From Whitmania pigra (lineage: Eukaryota; Annelida; Clitellata; Hirudinida; Haemopidae), in assembly GCA_021613335.1 (NCBI GenBank), contig JAJTWR010000450.1, positions 615,001-679,000 on the forward strand: 64,000 bases of DNA, read 5' to 3'. Of the stretch, positions 12,590-24,899 are shown piece after piece (within the stretch, counting starts at the first letter, position 1; each line of letters starts with the position of its first letter). The notes under the pieces were generated by a model. It ran no database searches and was not told the origin of the DNA. It worked only from the letters and a program-made list of their open reading frames with translations. The position numbers were made by a program, and so were the translations under genes.

Positions 12590-12970
12590 TTATCATCGTT
12601 ACCATCCTAGCCATAGTCATTTTCATCATCATCTTCCTCATCATCATCATCGTCGTCGTCGTCATCATCATCATCGTCGTCGTCGTCATCATCATCATCA
12701 TCATCGTCGTCGTCGTCATCATCATCATCGTCGTCACCGTCGTCATCGTCATCATCATCATCGTCGTCGTCGTCATCATCATCATCGTCGTCACCGTCTT
12801 CATCGTCACGAGTCTATAAAGAATCCTCGCGAGAGGAAAGACGCTGAGATCTGAAAAAGCGCGTTCCACGTTCTTGAGTCTCACGTTCATCATCATCATC
12901 GTCGTCATCATCATCATCACAAACAACAACATCATCATCATCATCATCGTCGAAGTCGTCGTCGTCGTTG
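12590..12970. repeat. Imperfect (CATCAT/CGTCGT)n repeat
   Basis: Alternating blocks of CAT and CGT/GTC triplets run over about 380 bp, interrupted at 12800-12890 by non-repetitive sequence. Open frames through it are repeat translations (His/Arg, Ile/Val or Met/Thr runs). Confidence 0.9.
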
Positions 12971-12999
12971 TTATTGGAAACATTGCATAGTATTCCACG

Positions 13000-13923
<924 letters not shown>

Positions 13924-14101
13924 TATTGTTATTTTATTTAATCTGGCTCATTATAATATATTTCATTTGATTTATCATAATATATTCATAATTAACAAAC
14001 AGTTGGTTTGCAAGCAGGTTCATACTGTGTCTTACTGTCCTCTGTTTCATGCTGTGTGAAGGAATGAATGAACGAATGAACGAATGAATGAGCGGGCGAT
14101 T

Positions 14102-14188
14102 TAATGAATGAATGAATGAATGAATGAATGAATGAATGAATGAATGAATGAATGAATGAATGAATGAATGAATGAATGAATGAATGAA
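14102..14188. repeat. (GAAT)n microsatellite
   Basis: About 20 copies of GAAT/AATG, preceded at 14060-14095 by degenerate copies. Confidence 0.95.
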
Positions 14189-14487
14189 AGAGATTGCATG
14201 GATTTTGTCTGCCATTTGCGATTACCAGGAGAGCTTGAGGATCAACTCAACTGAGGATTAACAAGGGATGCCCTTTGACCTCTCAGCAAACATAAATGCT
14301 CCATTCTCTTAATGTACGAGAGGATGGTGATGATGAAGACGGTGACGTTGATGAAGTTGATGATAATGACAGTCACGATTTTATATTGAGTTGTTATAGC
14401 AGCAATAATCAGGGATTTGTTTAACCTGTCCATTGCCTCCATCGAAAAAATTTTGAGGACAAAAAACTGAAGTAATTTTTGAGGAGA

Positions 14488-14684
14488 TGTTAATAACTAA
14501 ATTATAAATTAACTAACTAACTAAGAAGAGTCTAACGAAATAAAATAAATCATTTATTAACGAGGCCTAGCCGTAGCCAGCCGCACATAAATTATTATTA
14601 TTATTATCGTCTTCGTCGACTTCGTTGATCATGTCCATAAGTTCTTGTTCGGTTGGATTCTGCCCAAGACTCCTCATGACCATG
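14488..14684 (-). pseudogene. Inverted partial copy of a calmodulin-like exon plus intron
   Basis: Read on the minus strand, this matches 16630-16828 almost base for base. It covers the C-terminal half of the second EF-hand exon ([20 protein letters not shown] onward) and about 120 bp of the following intron. It lacks the upstream half of the exon and its acceptor. The splice donor is also destroyed: GACG|GTAATA in the gene is GACGATAATA here. It is therefore a non-functional exon fragment, in opposite orientation and about 0.8 kb upstream of the predicted start codon. Confidence 0.85.
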
Positions 14685-15304
14685 CCAGGCAACCGTTGCC
14701 AAGACAATGCGACCCTAGCAACCACCTTACTGCGTGACATCAATCGTTGCCGCCAACTTGATGTTACTCTGACTAGATTTGCATATGATCTGCATTCATT
14801 TGCATGATTCAGTGTCTGACCAAAGGCGAACCTCCCGCGGTTGACCGAGTGACCCTTCACCCTCTATAAATAGTCATAAGTGTTATTTATAGTTCTGGCT
14901 AGTTTGGTTATTTGTCTGTGTGTTTGTCTGTTTGTTTGCCACATTCTCAATGATGATTTGGATCAAGAAGAATTCATTTCTCGATCAAACTTAAACACTC
15001 TGTCCAAGGTGTTGATGACGGTAATCAATTATGCATTCACGAAAAATTATTAAACATTCAATTAATATTCCTGGGAGGGTGTTGTTGTCCGAGAATTTAT
15101 TATTATTTGTAATTTCAGGGAGCCGACGACATTAAACTGGATAACCTTTCACCTGTTGCACGTGTGAGGGGATGTCGGGCAGGTCAGGTCATCACCATAG
15201 CAACAACAACAACAACAAGGTATTACAATCATTACCATTTGTTTATGACATCAATATAATCGTAGTGGTGGTATGATGATGATGACTATGATGATGACGA
15301 CGAC

Positions 15305-15336
<32 letters not shown>

Positions 15337-15503
15337 CGATGATGGCGACGATATCAGCAAACAACAGCAACAACAATAACCAGAAAGAAACGATCGTAAA
15401 CAAGAAGGTCTTTGTGCTGACGTGTCAAACGGTCAGAGATGGAAGACAAAGCCTACCCTCCCTGGGCATGTCATGTGACCTTTCAAGCCACGCCCCTTTG
15501 ATC
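14685..15503. other. 5' flank of the calmodulin-like gene
   Basis: The stretch is moderately GC-rich with a CACGTG E-box near 15158, a (CAA)n run near 15200 and a (GAT/GAC)n tract at 15270-15345. It may hold the promoter; no TATA box stands out. Confidence 0.4.
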
Positions 15504-18500
15504 ATGGCAGAGGATCTTGTTTCCGAGCTGTCCGAAAAAAATCCTTCACTGAAAGTGCTGATGATGATGATGATGACGATTGTAAACGACGTTGTAAACG
15601 TGTTACTTAGTAATAATGTTTTTCTTGTCATTAATATTATATTACCATCTGTTTGCGATGCTTTTAAATTGATTCGATTAACGATTAATTATTAGATTAA
15701 TAAAGTATAATTACATTTTTTTTACCAGGTTTATGACGTCTCTAAGTTGACTGAACAGCAAATTGCAGGTACGTCGTCTCAAGATGGTGAAGATAAATTT
15801 AAAAATATAATTATACAAATTCTACTTTTATCAATAACAATTTATTAAATCTTCAACAAATACACAGTCTTCAAACTGCCCTATTTATGTTCTCTTGCAA
15901 TAAGAATGCCCTTCAAGATAAATTTGTATGTCTTATGTCTGAAAGTGTCAACTACATAAAACCTTAATACTCCCTCCGTCATACCCACGAATATATTCCA
16001 TCTTTTGCCAAAACTACCCTCAAGTTCTTTTCTATTACATGTTATGGACCTAGACTATACAAACACCATTCCCTCATATATCAAAAATCAGACACAGACT
16101 TGACCATTTTTACTATTATATTTATTAATATTAAATTGTCCTTTAAATTGTACTTAGTTCGTGGTATTCTCGATTAATTGTTTATTTGACAGGTTAAGTA
16201 TTGTTATTCTTTCAATTAATTGATATTTCTGGGTCAGCTTGCCATCGGAAACTTGAGCTTCCTTAAAGCTGATCCATGACTTCTTTATTAATCCGCCTGT
16301 TTGTTTTTTATTTGTTTGTTTGCTTTTTTCATTTTGATGATTAATAAATTTGCCCAAAAAAGATTTTAAAAAAAGATAAAAATGTTTCAAAATAAACCTC
16401 TAAACTCACAATCACCATCGTCATCATCATCATCACCACCGTCATCATCATCATCACCACCACCATCATCGTCATCATCACCCCACCACCACCACCACCC
16501 CATCATCACCATCATCATCATCATCACCGTCACCCCCTCCTTGAGACCTTTGACCTTTCCAGAGGTCAGAGAGGCTTTCGAGTTGTTCGACAAGGACAAT
16601 AGCGGCTTCATAAACAGCAAGGAGTTGGGGATGGTCATGAGGAGCCTTGGCCAGAATCCAACCGAACAAGAACTTATGGACATGATCAACGAGGTCGACG
16701 AAGACGGTAATAATAATAATTTATGTGCTGCTGGCTACGGCTAGGCCTCGTTAATAAATGATTTATTTTATTTCGTTAGACTCTTCTTAGTTAGTTAATT
16801 AATTAATTTATAATTTAGTTGTTAATATAATTCATTTTATTATAATTTAATTATAATTTAATTATGATAATAACAAGAATATAATAATAATAACATCCAC
16901 CTATGTAATTCTTTTAGTGGCCGTGTTATTGTAAATATATTATAATAAGCCTGATGAAATAAAATAATAAGATGTTATTAATAATAATAATTAATTAATT
17001 AAGGAAGCGGCACAGTAGACTTCCCAGAATTCCTGAACATGATGGCCAAGAAGATCCAAAACACAGACTCAATCGAAGACGAAATCAGAGAAGCTTTCAG
17101 GGTCTTCGATAAAGAAAGTCAAGTAAATTATCATAATTTACTATAATCACCCACTAATTATTCATCGATTATTATTTTATTTAGTTATTATTCTGCATTG
17201 GTCATTAAATAACTAATTAAATATTACAATTTCTGTGAACTATCCCGACCTTAGCGCTCCACTTACTCACTCATCCATCAATCAATCAATCAAGCTAGCA
17301 AGCAAGCAAGCAATAAATAAATTAATCGATGTCTCGATCGATCAATCAGCCAATCAGTCCATTCACTCATGCATTCATTCAAACACCCATCCATCACAAA
17401 ATACTTCTATCCATCCATCCACTTGCCTGAATCCAGATGACGTAAGAGATGTAAGAGATGATAAAAATAGTCGACGAATAAAATTACGAGCTGAAAATCA
17501 ACGAAATGAAATTCTTCGCCACGGAAAGCAGATGAAGGATTCGATTACACGGAAGGGGCGGAGTCCAAATATTATAATCAGCTCATTAATATTAACGAGC
17601 AACTTTTCTTGTCAATGTAAATTAAATATTGAATTAGAATTAATTATGTTTCATTCCAGCGGAAGCCCTAGTCTGATAAAAATTTATTTCTTGAATATCA
17701 ATACATCTATCCACGCACCTTTCACCTCATTTCACCTTTCTCATCCGTTGATCTACCCATTCACCCTTAAACCCATCCATCCACCTACAGAAATTTCGTG
17801 CCCCTTGGATATGTCAATTTGATAATGTACAAGCCAAAAAAGTTATGATTGTAATACTTTAAAGCCTTAGCGGATCAAAAAATTACCGGGCCATGGGCAT
17901 TGTCCCTTGCATCCCCTCTCAATAGTCCTGCCCGTCCATCCATTTAATCACCATTCAAACCCGTCCATCTATAAATCTACTCATCCATTCATTTACTCAT
18001 CCATTCATCCACTCATCCATCCATCCATTCATCCACTCATCCATCCATCCATCCACCCTCACCAGGGCCACATCAACGCCAGCGAGTTCCGCTTCGTAAT
18101 GCGTAACATCGGTGCTCAGATGACAGAGGAGGAGATCGATGAGATGATTCAAGAAGCAGACCACGATCATGACGGTCTCATCAGCTACGACGGTCAGCTC
18201 TTGTCGTTGTTGTTGTTATTGTTGTTGTTTGGAGTTGTTGTAGTCGTCGTTGTTGTTGTTGTGGCTGTCGACGTCGTCGTCGTTGTTGTTGTTCTCCGTA
18301 TTCTCTTTGTTCTGCTCGAGTTTGCCCCCGGGATCCTGGCTGTTTTCGTGACTGTCGTTGTCGAGGCTGTTGTTGTTGTTGTTTTTGGAGTTGTTGTTGT
18401 TGTTGTTGCTGCTGAGGCTGGTGCGTGCGATGTCCGTGTTGTTGTTGTTGTTGATCGATAGTATGCTAAACAAAAATTACATTAGGTTCTCGAAGTGTAA

Positions 18501-18509
18501 CTATTTGCG

Positions 18510-18549
<40 letters not shown>

Positions 18550-19143
18550 TTGTATTTATTAAATTGATAATTAAGTAGTTAATAATAATTAATAAATAAT
18601 TTAATTTTAATAAATTCACTTCGTCATTGCTACCTTTTAAGTCTGCATTACTTTTTTCTCGTTTATCTACGCTCGGCCATATTGATCGATAGATGGCGTA
18701 TTTGATGACACTCTTTAGGACGTTATTGATCCAAGATGTCCGCGTATGCAAATATTTCGTCGACATTTATCGATGCAGTGAAGAATGCGGCGTGGTTGAA
18801 ATTCTGGACGGAGTTTTGCCAAATTTTTCACTGTTATCGTCACCAGCGCGACCATCATCGTCGTCGTCGTCGTCATTTATATCACCACAATCATTATCAT
18901 CATCGTCTTCACCATTCTGAATTAAATAAAAGCGATAAAGTGTCCATTAATATCTACAATAGTGATTATTGCTTAAATTATTGTTAATAATGTTATACTT
19001 GGTAGTGATTATTTATTGCTTAAACTATTGTTAATAATATTGTTATACTTGTTACATTTGTTACACTTGATCAAAAGCAGTTATAACAACATCTTTTTCA
19101 TCTTGTAGAATTTGCAGCTCTCTTGTGCATTAATAAGATATGA
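15504..19143 (+). CDS. Divergent calmodulin-like protein, four EF-hands
   Basis: Phase-consistent exons are 15504-15554 (tentative first exon), 15729-15768, 16563-16706, 17004-17122, 18066-18192 and 19109-19143 (stop TGA 19141), giving 171 residues. The calmodulin start motif appears as [20 protein letters not shown]. The calcium loops are [36 protein letters not shown] and [12 protein letters not shown]. Loops 1, 2 and 4 keep acidic residues at positions 1, 3 and 12. Loop 3 has Glu at position 3 and Gln at position 5 and may bind calcium weakly. The linker between lobes is [20 protein letters not shown], as in calmodulin. About 22 extra residues precede the usual start, if the first exon ([17 protein letters not shown], weak donor GTGCTG) is right. 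The C-terminus is [11 protein letters not shown] rather than EFVQMMTAK, so this is not canonical calmodulin. Targets are unknown. Confidence 0.85.
16405..16536. repeat. (CATCAC)n-type tract in calmodulin-like intron
   Basis: CAT/CAC triplet runs end about 25 bp before the exon acceptor at 16561-16562. Confidence 0.85.
16630..16828 (+). repeat. Right arm of 197/199-bp inverted repeat
   Basis: This arm lies in the functional calmodulin-like exon (to 16706) and its intron. The left arm is 14488-14684. The loop is about 1.95 kb and includes the tentative first exon and exon 15729-15768. Confidence 0.85.
17700..18060. repeat. (CATC)n-rich intron segment
   Basis: Degenerate CATCCATC words dominate 17930-18060, with scattered ones from 17270. 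They lie in the long intron before the third EF-hand exon. Confidence 0.8.
18198..18460. repeat. Imperfect (TTG)n tract
   Basis: GTT/GTC triplets run over about 260 bp directly after the donor of exon 18066-18192. On the minus strand the tract reads as an open Asn/Asp/Gln-rich frame, a typical repeat translation with no other support as a gene. A short (ATT)n follows at 18513-18550. Confidence 0.8.
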
Positions 19144-19984
19144 AGCCAAAGGTCAGGAGAAAGGTCATAGATTCACAGTCGAAGAAATTACGCAATGCCG
19201 ACAATTTTTTTTTATATAATCCAAGTACTATGTTGGCTTTTCGTTTAAATAATTTTCACTTTCTATCTTTTTCTCGGAAGTTCACTTTTAAACGTCCTCT
19301 TTATGTTTATATTTCGGCGTGCATTGTTTTTCTGCAACATACGTTCGGAGAACTGCAATGGCGATTCGCCTTTCGTGTAGCCGCAGATTTTTTTTTTAGG
19401 TATTTTTGACATTTGTTACGATCTTTGTCCAATTTTATAACGCGTCTTCCCAATAGAGGTCGATGACCAACCGAGGCTGAGTTCAATTTCACGCTGGGAT
19501 CGGGTGTTGATATCCTTAATATTTATTGCGATGAGGTTTTGAGATTTAAAACTTAAATTTGACTGACAATTAGTCAAAAACTTTCAGAACAACTTGAAAA
19601 CAAAAAATTATCGGGATATGCATCAATTTATTTACTCAAAACTCAATTTATCGTAGTTTCAACAACTCGAATGTTTACATTACACGAATCTTAAAAAAAA
19701 AAAATGTTGAGTCATTCCTCTATCAGATTCAATAAGTTATAAACCCAATGCTGATTAATACAGATTAATTTCTAACAGCTTTTATTCCGAACACCATTTA
19801 ACTTCATCTTTTGTCATATTGCTCGACCTTCCTAATTTGGTATCTTCTGTACTAAACTTTAAATATGTAACCTGCAAGCATTTATTTAACATCAATAATC
19901 TTACTAATAATTGGTGGATCAGTAATTCACATCATGCTGTTATTTACCCTATTCTTCTGATCGTTTGCACTCTAGCAGTATGAG
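19144..19984. other. Intergenic with first copy of a ~90-bp direct repeat
   Basis: About 19372-19462 is homologous to 20938-21028: both contain tagccgyag, gacatttg, acgatctt, gtccaattttataacgcgtctt. The two copies flank the short nucleoplasmin-core gene in direct orientation. The rest is AT-rich. Confidence 0.6.
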
Positions 19985-20579
19985 TTAACGAACGTCTACA
20001 AGGGGACATCCGTCTTTTGACTTCAAAAGATATCCATACAGGTAAACCGTTCCTGTAACAAAACGACCCGTTAACCTCAAATATCCCAATCATAAAGTCC
20101 CTCATCGAGATTTCAATTGCTTGAAAAGTACTCACCTGGTCCTTTGACCGATATGTACACCTCTTCAGACATATCGAACGTAAGTTCGATTGGTTGCTGA
20201 TATATCTTTCCAGGTATCAGGGTACAGAGGGGGTACTCTGAATCGTCCCTCTTGAAGTATACTGTGATCGGATGTCTCCCCTCAGTCTTCAGTGGATCTA
20301 TAGCTGCCATAGTGAAGCGGTATGCCTGCTTGGCAATATCCGAGAACATCCGTTGCTCTGAGATCGTCTTCACTATAAATTAACAACGAAATTTTACTCG
20401 TATAGTATTTTCTGTTCTATGGTTTAAATATGTATAGTATTACTCAGCACGTCAAAAAATTAAGAAATAATCTGTTTACATCGTCGAGAAATGCATAAGA
20501 GCAAACATTAATAATTTGTAAAATAAACTGAATCATTCCTACCCAAGACAACGGCTTGTCCGGTCCTAATAAATTCCAT
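19985..20579 (-). CDS. Tail-less nucleoplasmin-core protein
   Basis: Minus-strand exons are 20543-20579, 20136-20372 and 19985-20052, in frame, 113 residues. Exon sizes 37 and 237 nt and phases match exons 1 and 2 of the full-length paralogue at 24899. The central part carries the nucleoplasmin-core signature (FTMAAIDPLKTEG, ITVYFKRDDSEYPLCTLIPG, YQQPIELTFDMSEEV). Exon 3 continues GTVYLYGYLL, equivalent to GTVHLTGFFI, then stops after ...PLVDVR. The acidic histone-binding tail and the basic tail are absent. It could form core pentamers with or without its paralogue (inference). All splice sites are GT-AG and the frame is open, so it may be expressed. Confidence 0.75.
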
Positions 20580-20937
20580 TTCGTCGTTGAAACTGATGAA
20601 GTTTTGTAATTTTTTAAAATATTAATTTTAAAAACGAGTAAAACGTCATTTATTAAACAGCATTAAATTAGCATCATAAAGGCTTGCAAACCTTAAATGT
20701 CAAATAAAGCCACTTTGTTGACGCTTACGGTGCCCCGTGATCCCTCGGTTTTCGATGGTTGATTGGACCGAGACACTCTCGTAGTAAATAATTTCTGACA
20801 ATATAATATAATTACAATTCAATAAAGAAGTTAAATTTTAATCATTTTTTAGTAATATAGGTTTTTCATAGATTTTGTTAAAAGAAACATTTAGTAGATC
20901 TACGTCATCATACCATGATGCTAAGCAACTTCGTTTC

Positions 20938-21028
20938 ACTCTCGTGTAGCCGTAGTTTATTTTTGGTCATGTTTTTGACATTTGCTACGATCTTCGTCCA
21001 ATTTTATAACGCGTCTTCCCTATAGGTC
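20938..21028. repeat. Second copy of ~90-bp direct repeat
   Basis: Homologous to about 19372-19462, with 1.57 kb spacing. A short further match (tgtagccgtag) occurs at about 22115. It probably marks the boundary of a duplicated block. Confidence 0.6.
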
Positions 21029-21635
21029 CTATAACCCAAAATTTAAATTTAAAAAAAAAAGAACATCAATGAATGGAATATGAAAGACATTTTTAGGCCA
21101 TAGGAATTCCAAGAGTTATTCCATGGGAATGTGATTGCTTTACTTAATCAACCATGAATCGTACTAGCATATGTTGGATTCAACTTTAATGCTAGACAAT
21201 ATGTTTAATGTTTATTACGTAATTTTCGAAATTATATGAAATAAAATACATCAATTTGTGGTTGATTTTGATTAGCGATCTCCAGTGAGTCCCTGACGTT
21301 TTTGCCAGCGGCCGCCTAAGACACTGAGAATTTAATATTTTTTAAAAACTTTTTCTTGACAAAACCTTATCATTAACCCCACATAATTTTGAGCTAGATG
21401 CTAATATTTTTCGGCTATTTCAATATAACGCTCAATGTTGTTTCGGACTTCTTGAGGCGATAGCGACTGGCTTGCTAGCTGGCTAGATACAAAGTAGCCA
21501 CTGTGATCTTTACTTGGTACAGCCAACTAATTATGTTATTTGATATTGTACTTTGTACAAGTGAAATGCAGATGATAAGGATGTGTTCACATATCTCGTT
21601 CTCTGTTAAGTATGTGTTTGCTAGTAAGTACTAAC

Positions 21636-22044
21636 CATTTCCCTTGACTAGGTAGAGTCCTTTTCATGACATATCCTGAAATCGAGTTCTTGTTGATATT
21701 TTGATCCGGGCACCAGAGTACAGATGGGGAACTCTGTATCGCTCCTTTTGAAATACAATGTGATTGGCTCTGTTCCTTTGCACTGACGAGGATCCAGAGC
21801 TGCCATTGTCAAGTTGTAACAAGTTTCCATGCTGGCCTCCACCATTTTCTTATTTGACACCTTTGCCCCTACAAGTAAAAAAAATAATCATTTTTTTTAT
21901 TGGAATTTTGCATGAAAAACAATTTCATAATTTCGCTTAAATTCTGCTAAATACTTCACACAACATTCGAATATATAAAGATAAGAAATGTAATGAATAA
22001 TTCTTACCCCAAAAAGCACCGTTATAAAAACCTTCATGCTGCAT
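21636..22044 (-). pseudogene. Broken nucleoplasmin-core copy
   Basis: Exon 1 (22008-22044, MQHEGFYNGAFW, 37 nt) and exon 2 (21636-21868) parallel the paralogues, and the core motif is intact up to ICTLVPGSKYQQELDF. After that the frame is lost: the bases that should encode the DMGEE-like strand are shifted, with a TGA in the original frame, although the splice donor GTTAGTAC is preserved. No convincing third exon was found between 21290 and 21635. It is the middle of three head-to-tail copies. Confidence 0.75.
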
Positions 22045-23783
22045 ATGGAGTGCTGTTGCAAAAGAAATATGGCGACAGAGAAGTTATTCACGCGTATTTT
22101 TATCATGTTGGCATGTAGCCGTAGCTATCAGAAGAAACGAATATAAATTTATAATTTTTACAATTTAAAATTAAAATAGTAAAATGTGTAAAACAGTTTT
22201 AAAATAATTTAACATTTAAATGAAACAAATTTAGCTTATGTTGCAGAGAATTGTTAATATGTACCCATAAGTTCCCTTACGTCCATATCGTATTAGATCA
22301 AAACCCTGTGTTTTAAACCCACTTGACATAAATCAATTTAACCAAATGAAGGCCTCTACTCTGATATCAATTATACTAATTCTCAATGATTCCATGTAGA
22401 AATGGTTTATTTTGCGTTTAATCGGTAGCTTCAATAAAGTAGCTTTGTTCCTATTTCTATAGGGATGACCTTAAATATTAGAAAATTAAAAATCATTTAT
22501 TCGCAAAAAATGTTTCTATGAAAGATATCTGATATATGATAAGATATCCAATAAGTATTGTTGGAAAAACCCCTATAAAAGAAAATAAAGGGATTTTTAT
22601 GAAACGGGTATCGATTAAAACGAATTAAAATGAATTGTATGTGTGTTCCTTTTGCTAGTCCAGTTGCGAGGGTGTTTTATCACATGGCAATAAATTGAAA
22701 TGCACTTAAAACATGCACCTAATACCCTTCATGCTTATGGATTGTTGTCCAACTGATGGGACCAATTCAAATGAGACTACTTTTCGTACCTAAATCCACC
22801 CCTAGTCCAAACTATGACTCTCGAAATGTTGTGAACTGAAAATAATCGCTGCCTGCGAGCTTTTGCTAGCCATTTCTAAAGGATCAGATTCTTGACTGTT
22901 TTCAGAATTAGTTTTCGGGTTTTATTACGCTGTACACAACTATTACATGCGATGTAATGACTATGTCGAGTTGGGTCATGCAAGTTGACGTAGAGGGTTG
23001 CGTGTCTGCGAACGACGGCGAAAGCAACAGTCGTTACGTGTCGCGTTCGCAACCCAGCCCGCACCTCCACGGAGATAAAAAAAAATTGTGATCGATTGAG
23101 GAGTGCCTTTACATCCTATCCCTATACATAAGTCATTCAAAAAATCGATTAAGTATATTATAAATAGATCGCGCTGCACGCCACGAGAAAAATAATATAA
23201 AGAAAAAATAATATTATAGTCCGTTGCATAATCAAATAAATAAATAAATAAAACGCCACGAGAAAGATTGTAAATTTTCTTAATTAAATTTTAATGAAAA
23301 AATTGATTTTTGTTTGTGCGTTACCTAAACGACTTCTCAATTACTATAACTAAGATTTACTCAAACATTATCAATGAAAACGGTGAACCAAGCCAAATAT
23401 AGCACTTTTTGTTGGCACCCCGTCATAATAGCCCCGCGACAAAATAGCCCCGTCAAAATAGCACTATCAAAACATAAAACTCATTTCATTTAATCAAATT
23501 TGAAATAAGTTATAGGTAACTCATATAAATTTTTTTTATAAAGATTCATTGACGGGTCACCCTTTTTAGTTTTTGTCTGTGTACAACGGCTTATTTGATT
23601 GCTTCAATAAAAAAGCACTTTTAAAAAATACAGCATTTAATAACACTACTATTCAGCTGAATTAATTACACAACCATCCAATATAAATTTGACCGCAAGT
23701 AATTTGGAAATTCATGAAATTTGGAAGATGTTCAAAAACACATTTTATTTCTCTAACAACTGTCAGTTTTCAACAAAGAGTTT
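22045..23783. other. Intergenic, AT-rich, with a SINE
   Basis: Apart from the SINE at 22975-23115 and the polyadenylation signal of the next gene (AATAAA on the minus strand, 23744-23749) I see no feature. A short run of near repeats (aatagccccg / caaaatagcac) lies at 23428-23465. Confidence 0.55.
22975..23115 (+). repeat. tRNA-derived SINE copy
   Basis: It shares about 130 bp with the minus-oriented copy at 2066-2215, including the B-box region cgttcgcaacccag and the end agtgcctttacatcct. Confidence 0.6.
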
Positions 23784-24899
23784 TTAGTTGGCCTTGTTGT
23801 TTTTGTTCTTATTTTTCTTGTTCTTCTTCTTGTTTTTCTTCTTATTTTCTCCGGCAGGAGATTCAGCAACTTTCTTCTGAATGGGAAGCATTGATGAATG
23901 ATAAAATCAATTTTTTTGAACTAATTAAAACTTGCTAACAAACCTCTTGTTGTTGTTGTTGCTTCTGTTGTTGTTGTTGTTTCTGTTGTTGCTTCTGATC
24001 ATCTTTTTTCTGTTGTTCATTTTTCTTCTGATTGTTTTGATTGTTCTTGGCATCAGGCTTTTTCAACTCAACCTCAAACTTAACTTTTTTGGCCTCTGGA
24101 GCCTTTTGTTCCTTTTTCCTCTTTCCCTGGACAATAATCTCATCCTCACTCTCAAAATCTTCTTCTTCATCATCATCATCCATGTCCATTATATCCATGT
24201 CTGAATCAAACTCCTCTTCTTCGTCCATATCCTCCCCATCATCACTGTCCATGTCATAAGGGTTCTCGGGCGTCTGATCTTCTTCAATGAAGAAACCGGT
24301 TAGGTGCACTGTTCCTAGAAATCAAAATTAATAACATTCATAATCAGAATCCGTACATCATCTTATTGCTGGCAGGTAAGCAGTCAAGATTAGTTGCCAC
24401 AGATTAAACTAACCATTTCCCTTAGTAAGAAAGTTAAGTTCCTCTCCCATATCAAACAGGAGATTAAGTTTTTGTTGGTATAAGGAACCAGGCATCAGAC
24501 TGCAGACAACATATTCAACATCATCCTTCTTCTTGTACAGAGTGATTGGGTCAGTTCCCTTGCATTTGCTTGAATCAATGGCAGCCATTGTGATGCAGAT
24601 ATTCCTCTCTGCAACCTTGGAGAACTTCTTTCCTTCTTCCACGCGTGCCCCTGCAATCGAGAAGATGTGATTAAATAAACAGCGTAAGATAATTGACGAA
24701 GTAAATAAAACTTTTAAACAAATAAAAATGCAAAACGTTCAGTGCATTTTGTTTTGAGTACAAAATAAAGCCACACGCTTTCGTATCGTCGCTCACTAAC
24801 ACGCTTCACAAACACAATATGAGAAACAAGTACTTTAGTGACAGCGTTTCATAAAAACTTACCAAAGAAAACTTGATCAACTTCAGCCAGCTTAACCAT
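23784..24899 (-). CDS. Nucleoplasmin-like histone chaperone, full length
   Basis: Minus-strand exons are 24863-24899, 24414-24650, 23944-24314 and 23784-23876, all GT-AG and in frame, 245 residues; ATG at 24899. The N-terminal core (residues 1 to about 105) has ICITMAAIDSSKCKGTDP, YVVCSLMPGSLYQQKL and GTVHLTGFFIEE, as in invertebrate nucleoplasmin-like proteins and the N-terminal domain of FKBP39/46. Next are a long Asp/Glu/Met tract, a basic NLS-like segment (QGKRKKEQKAPEAKKVKFE), a Gln/Lys stretch and a C-terminal Lys/Asn tail. No FKBP domain follows; the stop is supported by a polyadenylation signal about 35 nt later. Expected role: nuclear pentameric chaperone for histones or ribosome-assembly factors. 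It is the likely parent of the two neighbouring copies. Confidence 0.9.

Noticed and set aside
14690..14720. RFX X-box-like GGCAAC C GTTGCC
   Set aside because: The half-sites are in the reverse order of the X-box consensus (GTNRCC then RGYAAC).
18198..18473. Asn/Gln-rich minus-strand frame
   Set aside because: It is a (TTG)n repeat translation inside a calmodulin-like intron.
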